A stretch of DNA of 5,397 nt from Planctomycetota bacterium (lineage in GTDB: Bacteria; Planctomycetota; MHYJ01; JACPRB01). Under the pieces are notes generated by a model that saw only the letters and a list, made by a program, of their open reading frames with translations, searched no databases and had not been told where the DNA came from. Below are positions 1 through 5,397 of the stretch, in pieces. Position 1 is the first letter of the stretch; the number at the start of each line of letters is the position of its first letter. A program made the translations under genes and the position numbers. The stretch is from NCBI GenBank assembly GCA_016200125.1, contig JACQFK010000618.1:1-5397 (forward strand), given 5' to 3'.

Positions 1-572
1 ACCGCTACTTCAAGGCGAACTCCGACGGGAACAAGCTCCTGATCTACGACGCGGCGGGGAAGGAGATCGAGCGCTTCGACTTCCCGCGCCAGCCGAAGGC
101 CGACGGGTTGTGCCTGAGCGACTTCGTGCGGCCGGTCGGCGCCGGCATGGACTACGTCTGCTTCTTCGTGACGACGACGGGCGAGGGGATCCGCGCGCGG
201 GCGGAGGAGCTGAAAGAGAAGGGCGAGTACGTGCTCTCGCATACGCTGCAGGCGGTGGCGATCGAGGCGGCGGAGGCCTACGCCGAGAAGCTGCACCGCG
301 ACCTCCGCACCTGGTGGGGCTTCCCCGACGCGCCCGGGCTTTCGATGAACGACCGCTTCAAGGCGAAGTACCAGGGCGTGCGGGTGAGCTTCGGCTATCC
401 CGCCTGCCCGAACCTCGCCGACCAGCGCAAGCTCTTCGCGCTGCTCCAGCCCGAGGAGGTCGGCGTCCAGCTGACCGAGGGCGACATGATGGACCCGGAG
501 GCCTCGGTCTCCGCGCTCGTCTTCCACCACACCCAGGCCGAGTACTTCAGCGTGGGGCCGGACGCTTCTTAA
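1..572 (+). CDS. metH: Methionine synthase (cobalamin-dependent), C-terminal activation domain, 5' truncated by window edge
   Basis: This is the last ~190 residues of MetH, which transfers the methyl group of methyltetrahydrofolate to homocysteine through cobalamin in the cytosol. The visible part is the AdoMet-binding reactivation domain, used for reductive remethylation of oxidised cob(II)alamin. It is open from position 3 to the TAA at 570-572. Diagnostic features are the RVSFGYPACP motif at 381-410 (the family's RxxxGYPACP AdoMet-binding signature), the preceding helix with EYVLSHTLQAVAIEAAEAY, and the closing segment GVQLTEGDMMDPEASVSALV, which is typical of the C-terminal end of the family. 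The reading frame enters from the left edge, so the internal TTG at 108 is not a start. The upstream homocysteine, folate and B12 domains lie outside the window, so it cannot be judged whether this is a full-length MetH or a split version. The gene converges on the - strand cluster and shares stop-codon bases with it. Confidence 0.95.
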   Translation, partial: RYFKANSDGNKLLIYDAAGKEIERFDFPRQPKADGLCLSDFVRPVGAGMDYVCFFVTTTGEGIRARAEELKEKGEYVLSHTLQAVAIEAAEAYAEKLHRDLRTWWGFPDAPGLSMNDRFKAKYQGVRVSFGYPACPNLADQRKLFALLQPEEVGVQLTEGDMMDPEASVSALVFHHTQAEYFSVGPDAS

Positions 573-937
573 AGGATTCGGAACTCCTTCAGGCCTGAGG
601 GCCAGAGGATGCTGTAGACCTCTCCATCAACCTCACGATAGGCTGATTTCACCTGATCTCGAACCTGTTCCTCCAGGCACTGGAGGGCCGTTTGGAGGTC
701 AACCTGCGGCGTGTCCGTGTGAAGGAAGATATTGCCTTCACCGGAGCCGGCATCGTGTCCAGTGACTTCGGCGATGCCGTTCAAGGCCTCCGAAATCTTG
801 GCCTCAGCTTCGACCATGCGGTCGAAATCTCCCACAGTAGCGATCGGAAACTGGATGGCGAGCTGGTACTTCCAAGATTTCCCCACGCAAGGGATTGTAC
901 CGCCAACTGCTGCCATTCCGACGACGTTGGAATTCAC
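569..937 (-). CDS. Small conserved protein of unknown function (122 aa)
   Basis: I do not recognise a function. From about residue 23 the protein (KYQLAIQFP, then HDAGSGEGNIFLHTDTP, AYREVDGEVYSILWPSG) resembles a family of roughly 100-residue uncharacterised cytosolic proteins that I recall with a conserved HDxGSGExNIFxxT core. It has no signal peptide, membrane segment or catalytic motif, and looks like a compact alpha/beta protein. It is the last gene of the - strand run, starting 3 bases after the lipoprotein stop. The start is uncertain. GTG at 937 has AGGGA directly against it, and ATG at 916 has no well-placed ribosome site. The first ~11 residues are encoded by the dispersed repeat at 903-932, so the native N-terminus may have been replaced. 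Hand-counted G+C over 601-900 is about 56%, well below the neighbours, which suggests different ancestry. Its TAA (571-569) overlaps the metH stop. Confidence 0.75.
   Translation of the reverse strand: MNSNVVGMAAVGGTIPCVGKSWKYQLAIQFPIATVGDFDRMVEAEAKISEALNGIAEVTGHDAGSGEGNIFLHTDTPQVDLQTALQCLEEQVRDQVKSAYREVDGEVYSILWPSGLKEFRIL
903..932. repeat. Dispersed 30-bp imperfect repeat, copy 1, with palindromic core
   Basis: Positions 903-932 match 2777-2806 at 28 of 30 bases, differing at 908 and 920. The core 915-933 is an inverted repeat, ATTCCgACG-a-CGTTGGAAT, with one mismatched pair. It lies at the 5' end of the 122-residue gene. Read on the - strand, it encodes SNVVGMAAVG and supplies an in-frame ATG at 916. 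Such elements can be mobile palindromes or protein-binding sites; the sequence alone does not decide. Confidence 0.75.
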
Positions 938-940
938 TCC

Positions 941-1732
941 CTAATCGTGGACGATGAACTGAAGGCGGAGCTGCAGGAGATCGCCGCGAAGCGCCATCGC
1001 GACGATGACCATGTCGTGGAAGCCTTCGAAGTGCCGGAGGGGAAGCGTCGAACGGCAAACGCCCGTGGCCGGATCGCGGACCACGATCTTCACGGTCGTC
1101 ACCGTGTTGAAGTCCTGCGGCTGCTCCACTTCGATCCAGGGATCCAGGAGCCGGTCCTTCTGCAGGAGGCAGCGGGATTGCCCCGAGGCGGGCCGGCTCC
1201 AGAGCACCCGGCCTGTCTTTGGATCGGCCTTGATGAGCTGCTCCTTGGACTTCAGATAGAAGCAGGATTCGTCGGGCTGCACGACCCAGCAGGGCCAGTT
1301 CACTGAGGCTTGAGCCAGGGGCCCGCTGTCGAGGCTCCAGCGGAACTGTCGGGTCTCGAGATCGACCGCGTGGAGCTTCGGCCGGAAATCCTCTCCCCGG
1401 ATCCAGGAACTGGACGCCCAGAGCTCGCAACTCCTCAAGGCCGCCGACCAGTGATTGTGGTCGACGCCGTCCCCCTCCTTGACGTCCTCCTGCAATCGGG
1501 GCTCGATCTTCGCGCCCAGCTCCTCGGGAGAGGAGGTCTCGTACGAAGGAAAGGAGACTCCGGGAGGAGCGGACGCCAACTCCGCGACGGAGCCCGTCGC
1601 GAGATCGAGCTCGTAGTAAAGGATCGCCGACTGGCGACCGCCGATGCGCGGGAGCAGCCTCACTTCAAGCGGAGTCTCCGCCGGAGCGCAGCCCAGCAGA
1701 AGGAACAGGAGCGGAGACAGGCGAAGCCTCAT
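941..1732 (-). CDS. Putative lipoprotein with PQQ/beta-propeller-like repeats (263 aa)
   Basis: The N-terminus has two arginines, a leucine-rich hydrophobic stretch and a lipobox LLGC, so signal peptidase II should cleave before Cys15 and leave a lipid-anchored extracytoplasmic protein. The remainder shows degenerate beta-propeller-type repeats: YYELDLATGSVAEL (39-52), LHAVDLETRQFRWSLDSG (120-137), LIKADPKTGRVLWSRPASG (167-185) and VVRDPATGVCRSTLPL (217-232). The D-x-x-T-G-x-x-x-W pattern is that of PQQ-like (WD40-related) propeller blades. Full propellers of this kind usually have six to eight blades, so this one is short. It also carries five cysteines after the lipobox (102, 148, 157, 188, 226), possibly disulphide bonded. 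The ATG at 1732 is required for the signal peptide and is preceded closely by AAGGGGGC. The gene overlaps the preceding reductase gene by 68 bases. Its ligand and role are unknown; it could be a surface or periplasmic scaffold. Confidence 0.8.
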   Translation of the reverse strand: MRLRLSPLLFLLLGCAPAETPLEVRLLPRIGGRQSAILYYELDLATGSVAELASAPPGVSFPSYETSSPEELGAKIEPRLQEDVKEGDGVDHNHWSAALRSCELWASSSWIRGEDFRPKLHAVDLETRQFRWSLDSGPLAQASVNWPCWVVQPDESCFYLKSKEQLIKADPKTGRVLWSRPASGQSRCLLQKDRLLDPWIEVEQPQDFNTVTTVKIVVRDPATGVCRSTLPLRHFEGFHDMVIVAMALRGDLLQLRLQFIVHD

Positions 1733-2795
1733 GCCCCCTTGGACGTTCGACCGGGGCCGGCGACTTCAGGAATCGCAGACCGCGGCGGTGGAAGAACAGG
1801 GTCCGGGCGAGCGACCGGAACAGCGGGTTTGAGAGGGCGGCGTCGATCCACGAGTTCGGCGGGCGCAGGTCGATCGCGCGGCGCAGCCAGCGCTTCCAGA
1901 AAAAGCTCGGATAGGCGTCCGCCAGGAGCCGGGGAAGCGGCCGGCCGCCGTCCAGCAGATGCTCCGCGATCGCGAGCCCCGCGCGGCGGCCGGAGTCGAG
2001 CGCCGTGTGGATGCCGCCCGCGGTGAGGGGCGAGACGAGACCGGCGGCGTCGCCGACCAATACCACGGTCGACGCGGCGAAGGGCGACACGCGGCCGCCC
2101 ACGGGGATCAGGCCGCCGCGGACCCCGATGCGGCGGGCGCGGCTGAAATCGAAGAGGCCCCGGAGCCGGTCGACGAAGAGATCCAGGCGCCGGGGCCGGC
2201 GACAGGCGAGGCCGACCTGCGTCATCCCCATCCCGGGAACGACCCAGCCGATGTAGCCCGGCGCGAGCTCCGAGTCGAGGAACACGTGGAGCCGGTCCGG
2301 ATCGACGCCCGCCACTCCGTCGAATTCCGCCTCGACGCCGGTCAGGAACTGGTCATTCACCCCCAGGCCGTGGAGGCGCGCCACGAGGGAGCGCGGGCCG
2401 TCGGCGCCGACCAGGATCCGGCCCTCGCGCTCCCCGCGGTAGTCGGCGTTCCAGCGGAGTTCCGCGCCGGCGTCGGCGGCTCTCTGCGCCAGCCAGCGGA
2501 GGAGGGCCGGCGTGTCGGTCGCGAGAAAGAAATACCCGGGCGCCTGCAGGTCGATCCAGCGGTGGGAAGGAGAATAGAGCCGCACGCCCCGGATCTTCCG
2601 GGTGATCGCTCGGGGGACGTCCCACTCATCCGCGACCTCCTTGACCAGGAGGCCCGTCGTGTGCGGAGCGCTGCCCGGCTCCCGCTTGCGGTCGAGGACC
2701 CGCACGCGGAGGCCGCGGACCGCGCAGGCCTGGGCGCAGGCGAGCCCCGCGAAGCCCGCCCCGACGATCTCAACGTCCAACGGCTGCCATTCCAA
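1665..2795 (-). CDS. FAD-dependent oxidoreductase, geranylgeranyl reductase family
   Basis: This is a Rossmann-fold flavoprotein of the geranylgeranyl-reductase / PHBH-like class, which reduces prenyl double bonds in chlorophyll tails, archaeal lipids or quinones. With the TTG at 2795 as residue 1, the dinucleotide motif VEIVGAGFAGLACA is at 8-21 with the acidic strand end VRVLDRK (31-37). The second FAD motif ILVGADGPRSLVAR is at 127-140, and VVLVGDAAGLVSPLTAGGI at 244-262. The segment PGYIGWVVPGMG (179-190) fits the family's YxWxFP substrate-cavity motif, with VP replacing FP. Length is ordinary for the family. The start is ambiguous. TTG 2795 gives MEWQPLDVE and overlaps the upstream stop by 26 bases. 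TTG 2780 gives MDVEIVGAG, with GGA about 10 bases upstream, and fits family N-termini at least as well. The last ~22 residues run over the lipoprotein start and may be a frameshift artefact. Coupling to the BchE-like gene suggests a shared pathway; the substrate is not determined. Confidence 0.9.
   Translation of the reverse strand: MEWQPLDVEIVGAGFAGLACAQACAVRGLRVRVLDRKREPGSAPHTTGLLVKEVADEWDVPRAITRKIRGVRLYSPSHRWIDLQAPGYFFLATDTPALLRWLAQRAADAGAELRWNADYRGEREGRILVGADGPRSLVARLHGLGVNDQFLTGVEAEFDGVAGVDPDRLHVFLDSELAPGYIGWVVPGMGMTQVGLACRRPRRLDLFVDRLRGLFDFSRARRIGVRGGLIPVGGRVSPFAASTVVLVGDAAGLVSPLTAGGIHTALDSGRRAGLAIAEHLLDGGRPLPRLLADAYPSFFWKRWLRRAIDLRPPNSWIDAALSNPLFRSLARTLFFHRRGLRFLKSPAPVERPRGHEASPVSAPVPSAGLRSGGDSA
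1729..1740 (-). other. Gene junction with C5 homopolymer: possible frameshift turning an ATGA overlap into a 68-base overlap
   Basis: On the - strand the reductase frame reads CCA AGG GGG CAT GAG and continues to 1665. The lipoprotein ATG is at 1732-1730, followed by A at 1729. One additional base in the run 1734-1738 would make the reductase frame read AGG GGG GCA TGA. It would then stop exactly in an ATGA overlap, the common coupling arrangement in operons. The run also serves as the purine-rich ribosome site of the lipoprotein gene. Whether the present frame is real, a mutation or a sequencing error cannot be seen from this window. Confidence 0.45.
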
Positions 2796-4314
2796 CGACG
2801 TTGGAACGCCCCAGCGTCATGGAGCGCTCTTCGGCGTCCTGGGGGCGGCCCCAGAACTCCTCGAGGGTGGGGCCCCGCGACGTGCGCCGGTCGCGGAAGA
2901 AGAAGTTCCGGAGCTCGAAGAACCAGACCCGTCGGCCCATGCGGGTGTACCAGCGCATCGCGTGGCGCAGTCGGGCATCGGGCTGGAGGATCGTGCGCCA
3001 GAGCGCCTTCGGGCGCAGCTGCACGAGGGCCTCGATGAGCTTCACCCAGAGGAACACGCGCCAGGGCGGCAGGTGCCGCGTCGAGAGCACCTGGTGCTTG
3101 TAGTCCCAGCGGCGCGCGTCCGTCTGGATCACCCGGCGGCCGGCCGCGGTCCGGAAGTAGGGCGTCCAGCGGTGCGGCGTCACGTAGAGCGCCTGGATCT
3201 GGTCGGGATCATAGGTGAGCAGCTGCTTCAGCCCCCGCCGGAAGTCGCGGTCGTCGTCCTCCTCGAAGCCCGCCACCCAGGTGGCCATCGAGAGGATCCC
3301 GTTCTTCCGCAGCAGCCGGATCGCCTCGCGGTCCTTGGTCGTGGAGCCGCCTTTGCGGATCAGCTTGAGCGTGTCCTCGTCGGTGTTCTCCATCCCGAGC
3401 AGGAAGCGCACCCAGCCCGCCTTGCGGTAGAGCGGGAGGAGGTCGGCGTCGCGGACGATGTCGTCGGCCCGGGTCGATCCCACGAGCGTGACCGGGACCT
3501 TCTCGGCGATCAGCGCCTCGAGGAACTGCCTCCAGGCCTCGCGGTCGACGGTGGGGTTCTCGTCGGCGAAATTGAAAAGCTCGACGCCCTGCTCGCGGTG
3601 CAGGCGGGCGAGCTCGGCGGCGAACTTGACGGGATCGCGGTGGCGCCAGCGGGTCCAGAAGCCCCGCTGGCCGCAGTAGGTGCAGGGATGGGGGCAGCCG
3701 CGGGAGAACTGGACGACCGCCGCGCGCATCCCGCCCCAGTAGCTGTAGCGGCGGAAGTCGATCAGCTCCCAGCCCACGCGATAGGGGTCGAGGTCGGCGA
3801 TCACCCGGGCGGGGGTCGTCGTGACGGCCTGTCCGTCGACCCGGAACGCGAGCCCCGCCACGCCGCCGAGATCGTCGCCGTCGCGGAGCGCGCGGAGGAG
3901 CCGGACGCCCGTCTCCTCGCCCTCGCCGCGGACGACCACGTCGATCTGCGGCTCCGCGTCGAGCACCTCGCGCCAGTGGTAGGTGGGGAAGACGCCGCCG
4001 TAGACGATCGTCGCGTCCGGGAGCCGGTCGCGGACCGCGCGGCTGATCTCGGCCACGATGGGATGGCCCGAGGTGGACCCGGAGTGGCCGAACAGCACGA
4101 CCTCGGGCTCGAAGGCGGCGGCCTGGGCGGCGATCTTCGCCGCGGAGAAGGTCGTCTTCCGTCCGGCCTCGAGATCGGCATCCAGGAGCCGGACCTCGTG
4201 GCCGTCGTCGATCAGCGGACCGCCGACCGCCAGCAGCCCGAGGGGCGGCAGGTGGTCGTCGGGGATGCGGCTCCCGATCGCCGGGTGAGGGACGTTGATC
4301 AGCAGGATTCTCAC
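2770..4314 (-). CDS. B12-binding-type radical SAM enzyme, BchE-like (Mg-protoporphyrin IX monomethyl ester anaerobic cyclase class)
   Basis: A 514-residue radical SAM protein. Residues ~1-150 form a B12-binding-type Rossmann domain (LLINVPHPAIGSRIPDD at the start, GHSGSTSGHP at 76-85, YGGVFPTYHWREVL at 105-118, VVVRGEGEE at 126-134). It has no DxHxxG motif, as is usual for base-off B12 radical SAM proteins. The SAM barrel holds the cluster motif CPHPCTYC with Cys207, Cys211 and Cys214 (CX3CX2C), followed by FADENPTVD (249-257) and LLGMENTDEDTLKLIRKGG. The C-terminal part contains TPHRWTPYFR and RRWDYKHQVL. From memory this is the subfamily commonly labelled anaerobic Mg-protoporphyrin monomethyl ester cyclase. 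It differs from the Rhodobacter-type signature, so the pigment function is inferred, not shown. GTG 4314 overlaps the preceding stop as GTGA, which indicates coupled translation. The final ~11 residues (SNVVGMAAVGR) come from a dispersed repeat and are probably not part of the native fold. Confidence 0.9.
   Translation of the reverse strand: MRILLINVPHPAIGSRIPDDHLPPLGLLAVGGPLIDDGHEVRLLDADLEAGRKTTFSAAKIAAQAAAFEPEVVLFGHSGSTSGHPIVAEISRAVRDRLPDATIVYGGVFPTYHWREVLDAEPQIDVVVRGEGEETGVRLLRALRDGDDLGGVAGLAFRVDGQAVTTTPARVIADLDPYRVGWELIDFRRYSYWGGMRAAVVQFSRGCPHPCTYCGQRGFWTRWRHRDPVKFAAELARLHREQGVELFNFADENPTVDREAWRQFLEALIAEKVPVTLVGSTRADDIVRDADLLPLYRKAGWVRFLLGMENTDEDTLKLIRKGGSTTKDREAIRLLRKNGILSMATWVAGFEEDDDRDFRRGLKQLLTYDPDQIQALYVTPHRWTPYFRTAAGRRVIQTDARRWDYKHQVLSTRHLPPWRVFLWVKLIEALVQLRPKALWRTILQPDARLRHAMRWYTRMGRRVWFFELRNFFFRDRRTSRGPTLEEFWGRPQDAEERSMTLGRSNVVGMAAVGR
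2777..2806. repeat. Dispersed 30-bp imperfect repeat, copy 2, with perfect palindromic core
   Basis: This is the second copy of the repeat at 903-932. The core at 2790-2806, TTCCAACGACGTTGGAA, has perfect 8-base arms around a single A. It spans the junction of the radical SAM and reductase genes. It encodes the C-terminal SNVVGMAAVG of the former, and it contains the candidate TTG start (2795) of the latter in another frame. On the - strand mRNA it could form a hairpin of 7 pairs with a GUC loop. Confidence 0.8.
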
Positions 4315-5024
4315 CGGCCGAGCGCCTCGAGGAAGAGCCCGCGCTCGCCCAGGAAGAAGCGGTGGTCGGGCAGCGGCTCGAGGAAGGGCCGGAGGTAGTA
4401 GGCCATCTGGAGCGCGACGAAGAGGACGATGACGAACCAGAGCAGGAGGAAGGCGCCGTGAATCGGCGTGTGGCGGGTCTCGAGGTGGTCCAGGTACTTC
4501 CGGGCGGTGTTGAGCGAATGGATCCCGTAGACCGACGCGATGAAGAACACGAAGACGTGGAGGAAGGTCAGGAAGCCCGCGCCGCGCGTGGACACCGTGA
4601 AGAACCAGGAGATCGGCGCAAACGCGACGAGGACCAGGGCGACCGCCGCGGAGAGCCAGAGCACGGCGGCCAGCGTCTGCCGGAACGTGAACTTCGAGCC
4701 GAGGATGCCGTTGAAGACATAGAACGTGGGCGTGCAGAGGAGCGCGGTGCCCAGCACCACGAGCGGCAGCTTCGCCGCCGCGAAGATCGTCTGGAGCCCC
4801 GGCTGGAACATCCCGAGGATCGCCCCGTAGGCGGCGCTGAAGAGGATCGTGGTCAGGATCAGGCTGCCCGAGTAGCCGGCGAGATTCCGTTCGATCCGGA
4901 GATCGCGGATGAAGGCTCCCGGGGCGCGGAGGACCGCCGCCACGACCGAGAAGCTCCCGAGCACGCCGCGGCCCAGGCCGTCGGAGTCGAATTCGTCCTG
5001 CGCGAGTTTTTCGAGAATGGTCAT
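4311..5024 (-). CDS. Multi-pass membrane protein (237 aa), related to the next gene upstream
   Basis: An integral membrane protein with an acidic cytosolic-looking N-terminus (~50 residues, containing LRAPGAFIRDL) and about five hydrophobic segments near residues 53-73, 84-105, 117-141, 150-172 and 188-210. It ends in a short polar tail. The layout recalls Yip1-like five-helix membrane proteins, but I cannot assign a family. The end of the last helix, LFVALQMAYYLRPFL, is close to FVGAQMAWLLKPWV in the neighbouring gene, so the two are paralogues or share a module. I recall similar Q-M-x-W-L-L-R-P-F tails in bacterial membrane proteins of unknown role, some carrying a doubtful 'actin-binding WH2' label. 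The ATG at 5024 is well supported: GAGG, which overlaps the previous stop codon, sits 8 bases upstream. The stop overlaps the GTG of the radical SAM gene by 4 bases. Confidence 0.85.
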   Translation of the reverse strand: MTILEKLAQDEFDSDGLGRGVLGSFSVVAAVLRAPGAFIRDLRIERNLAGYSGSLILTTILFSAAYGAILGMFQPGLQTIFAAAKLPLVVLGTALLCTPTFYVFNGILGSKFTFRQTLAAVLWLSAAVALVLVAFAPISWFFTVSTRGAGFLTFLHVFVFFIASVYGIHSLNTARKYLDHLETRHTPIHGAFLLLWFVIVLFVALQMAYYLRPFLEPLPDHRFFLGERGLFLEALGR

Positions 5025-5037
5025 GCTTCCCCCCTCA
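5025..5037 (-). promoter_or_regulatory. Ribosome binding site for the 237-aa membrane protein, overlapping the upstream stop codon
   Basis: On the - strand the sequence is TGAGGGGGGAAGC followed by ATG at 5024. The GAGG begins inside the TGA stop of the previous gene and stands 8 bases before the ATG, an ideal spacing. This supports the chosen start and coupled translation of the two membrane proteins. Confidence 0.6.
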
Positions 5038-5397
5038 CCGAAAGAGTCCGAGCGCCGTGTGATAAACCGACTCGTAGAAGTTCCCGTGGAGATTCTCGCG
5101 GAGGGGTAGGAAGCGGTCGTCGAGCCCCGTGTGGCTCACCCAGGGCTTGAGCAGCCAGGCCATCTGGGCGCCGACGAACTGGTAGATCAGGACCCAGGCG
5201 GCCGTGAGACGGACTGAGTGGAGGCGGGAGTGCAGGCGCAGCACGCCGCAGAGCCCTCCCGCCGCCACCGATCCGGAGAGAAGGAGGATCAGGATCTTGT
5301 AGCCCCGCCGGGCCTCGGGGCTCCGGAGCCCCTCGGAGAAGGGCAGGGAGACGCTCAGGAGCCAGACGACCGGGGCGAGGGCGCCGAGCACCACGGC
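5035..5397 (-). CDS. Membrane protein, C-terminal part (N-terminus beyond window)
   Basis: The frame is open to the right edge, so the start lies outside; the GTG at 5394 is only an internal codon. At least 120 residues are visible. There is a hydrophobic segment at the edge (GALAPVVWLLSVSLPF), a second (YKILILLLSGSVAAGGLCGV) and a third (LTAAWVLIYQFVGAQMAWLL), followed by a conserved-looking tail KPWVSHTG, FLPLRE, GNFYESVYHTALGLF. The tail after the last helix aligns with that of the downstream membrane protein, so both belong to one family. No enzymatic motif is visible. The stop (5037-5035) is 10 bases before the next start, and its bases are part of the ribosome site of that gene. This arrangement makes the pair very likely co-transcribed. 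Function is unknown; involvement with the radical SAM and reductase genes is inferred from linkage only. Confidence 0.85.
   Translation of the reverse strand, partial: AVVLGALAPVVWLLSVSLPFSEGLRSPEARRGYKILILLLSGSVAAGGLCGVLRLHSRLHSVRLTAAWVLIYQFVGAQMAWLLKPWVSHTGLDDRFLPLRENLHGNFYESVYHTALGLFR

Noticed and set aside
589..598. Perfect palindrome TCAGGCCTGA just inside the 122-aa gene, considered as a bidirectional terminator
   Set aside because: It has no loop and no T tract on either side, and 10-base palindromes are expected by chance at this size.
110..598. Open frame overlapping metH in another frame on the + strand
   Set aside because: Arg/Gly/Ala-rich translation typical of an out-of-frame reading of GC-rich DNA; the metH frame carries the RxxxGYPACP signature.
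692..1306. Open frame on the + strand (204 codons) across the 122-aa and lipoprotein genes
   Set aside because: It spans two convincing - strand genes, has no recognisable domain, and the - strand has a lipobox and repeats that this frame cannot explain.
2777..2806. Repeat considered as an intrinsic terminator between the radical SAM and reductase genes
   Set aside because: No U-rich tract follows on the - strand, and the genes overlap, which favours read-through.
2602..4398. Long open frame (about 598 codons) on the + strand opposite the radical SAM gene
   Set aside because: The product is low-complexity, rich in Glu, Arg, Ala, Val and Pro, with no recognisable domain. It is the expected antisense shadow of a very GC-rich gene whose - strand product has clear motifs.
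4362..5150. Open frame on the + strand opposite the two membrane proteins
   Set aside because: Its charged Glu/Arg-rich translation mirrors hydrophobic codons on the other strand; no motif or convincing ribosome site.

Overview
The window comes from a high-GC bacterium: about 78% G+C in a hand count of 3841-3960, and roughly two thirds elsewhere except 601-900. The coding density is very high, with overlapping genes. Nothing in it fixes the phylum. GC-rich environmental lineages such as Myxococcota, Acidobacteriota, Gemmatimonadota, Planctomycetota or Eisenbacteria-like groups would all fit, and this is only an impression.

Layout. The left edge (1-572, + strand) is the 3' end of metH, encoding the AdoMet-binding reactivation domain of cobalamin-dependent methionine synthase. 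Everything else lies on the - strand and reads as one continuous gene run transcribed from right to left. In transcription order it holds: the 3' part of a small multi-pass membrane protein (5397-5035); a second membrane protein with a related C-terminal end (5024-4311); a cobalamin-type radical SAM enzyme of the BchE-like class (4314-2770, starting in a GTGA overlap); an FAD-dependent oxidoreductase of the geranylgeranyl-reductase type (2795-1665); a short lipoprotein with PQQ/beta-propeller-like repeats (1732-941); and a 122-residue protein of unknown function (937-569). The last gene meets metH tail to tail, with the two stop codons overlapping in TTAA. No gene-free stretch exceeds 10 bases, and I found no RNA gene, CRISPR array, transposase or convincing terminator.

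How the genes may work together. The BchE-like radical SAM enzyme and the reductase are translationally coupled. This pairing recalls anaerobic ring formation on a Mg-porphyrin followed by reduction of a geranylgeranyl tail, as in bacteriochlorophyll synthesis. No other pigment gene is visible, so a different tetrapyrrole or prenyl-lipid product is equally open. The two membrane proteins could supply a membrane platform, but that is a guess.

The most unusual signal is a 30-bp imperfect repeat (28 of 30 identical) at 903-932 and 2777-2806, centred on a palindrome. It lies at two gene junctions and is read in the same frame in both, giving the same peptide as the tail of the radical SAM protein and the head of the 122-residue protein. 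A second oddity is a 68-base overlap between the reductase and lipoprotein genes. One extra base in a run of five C at 1734-1738 would turn it into a standard ATGA junction.
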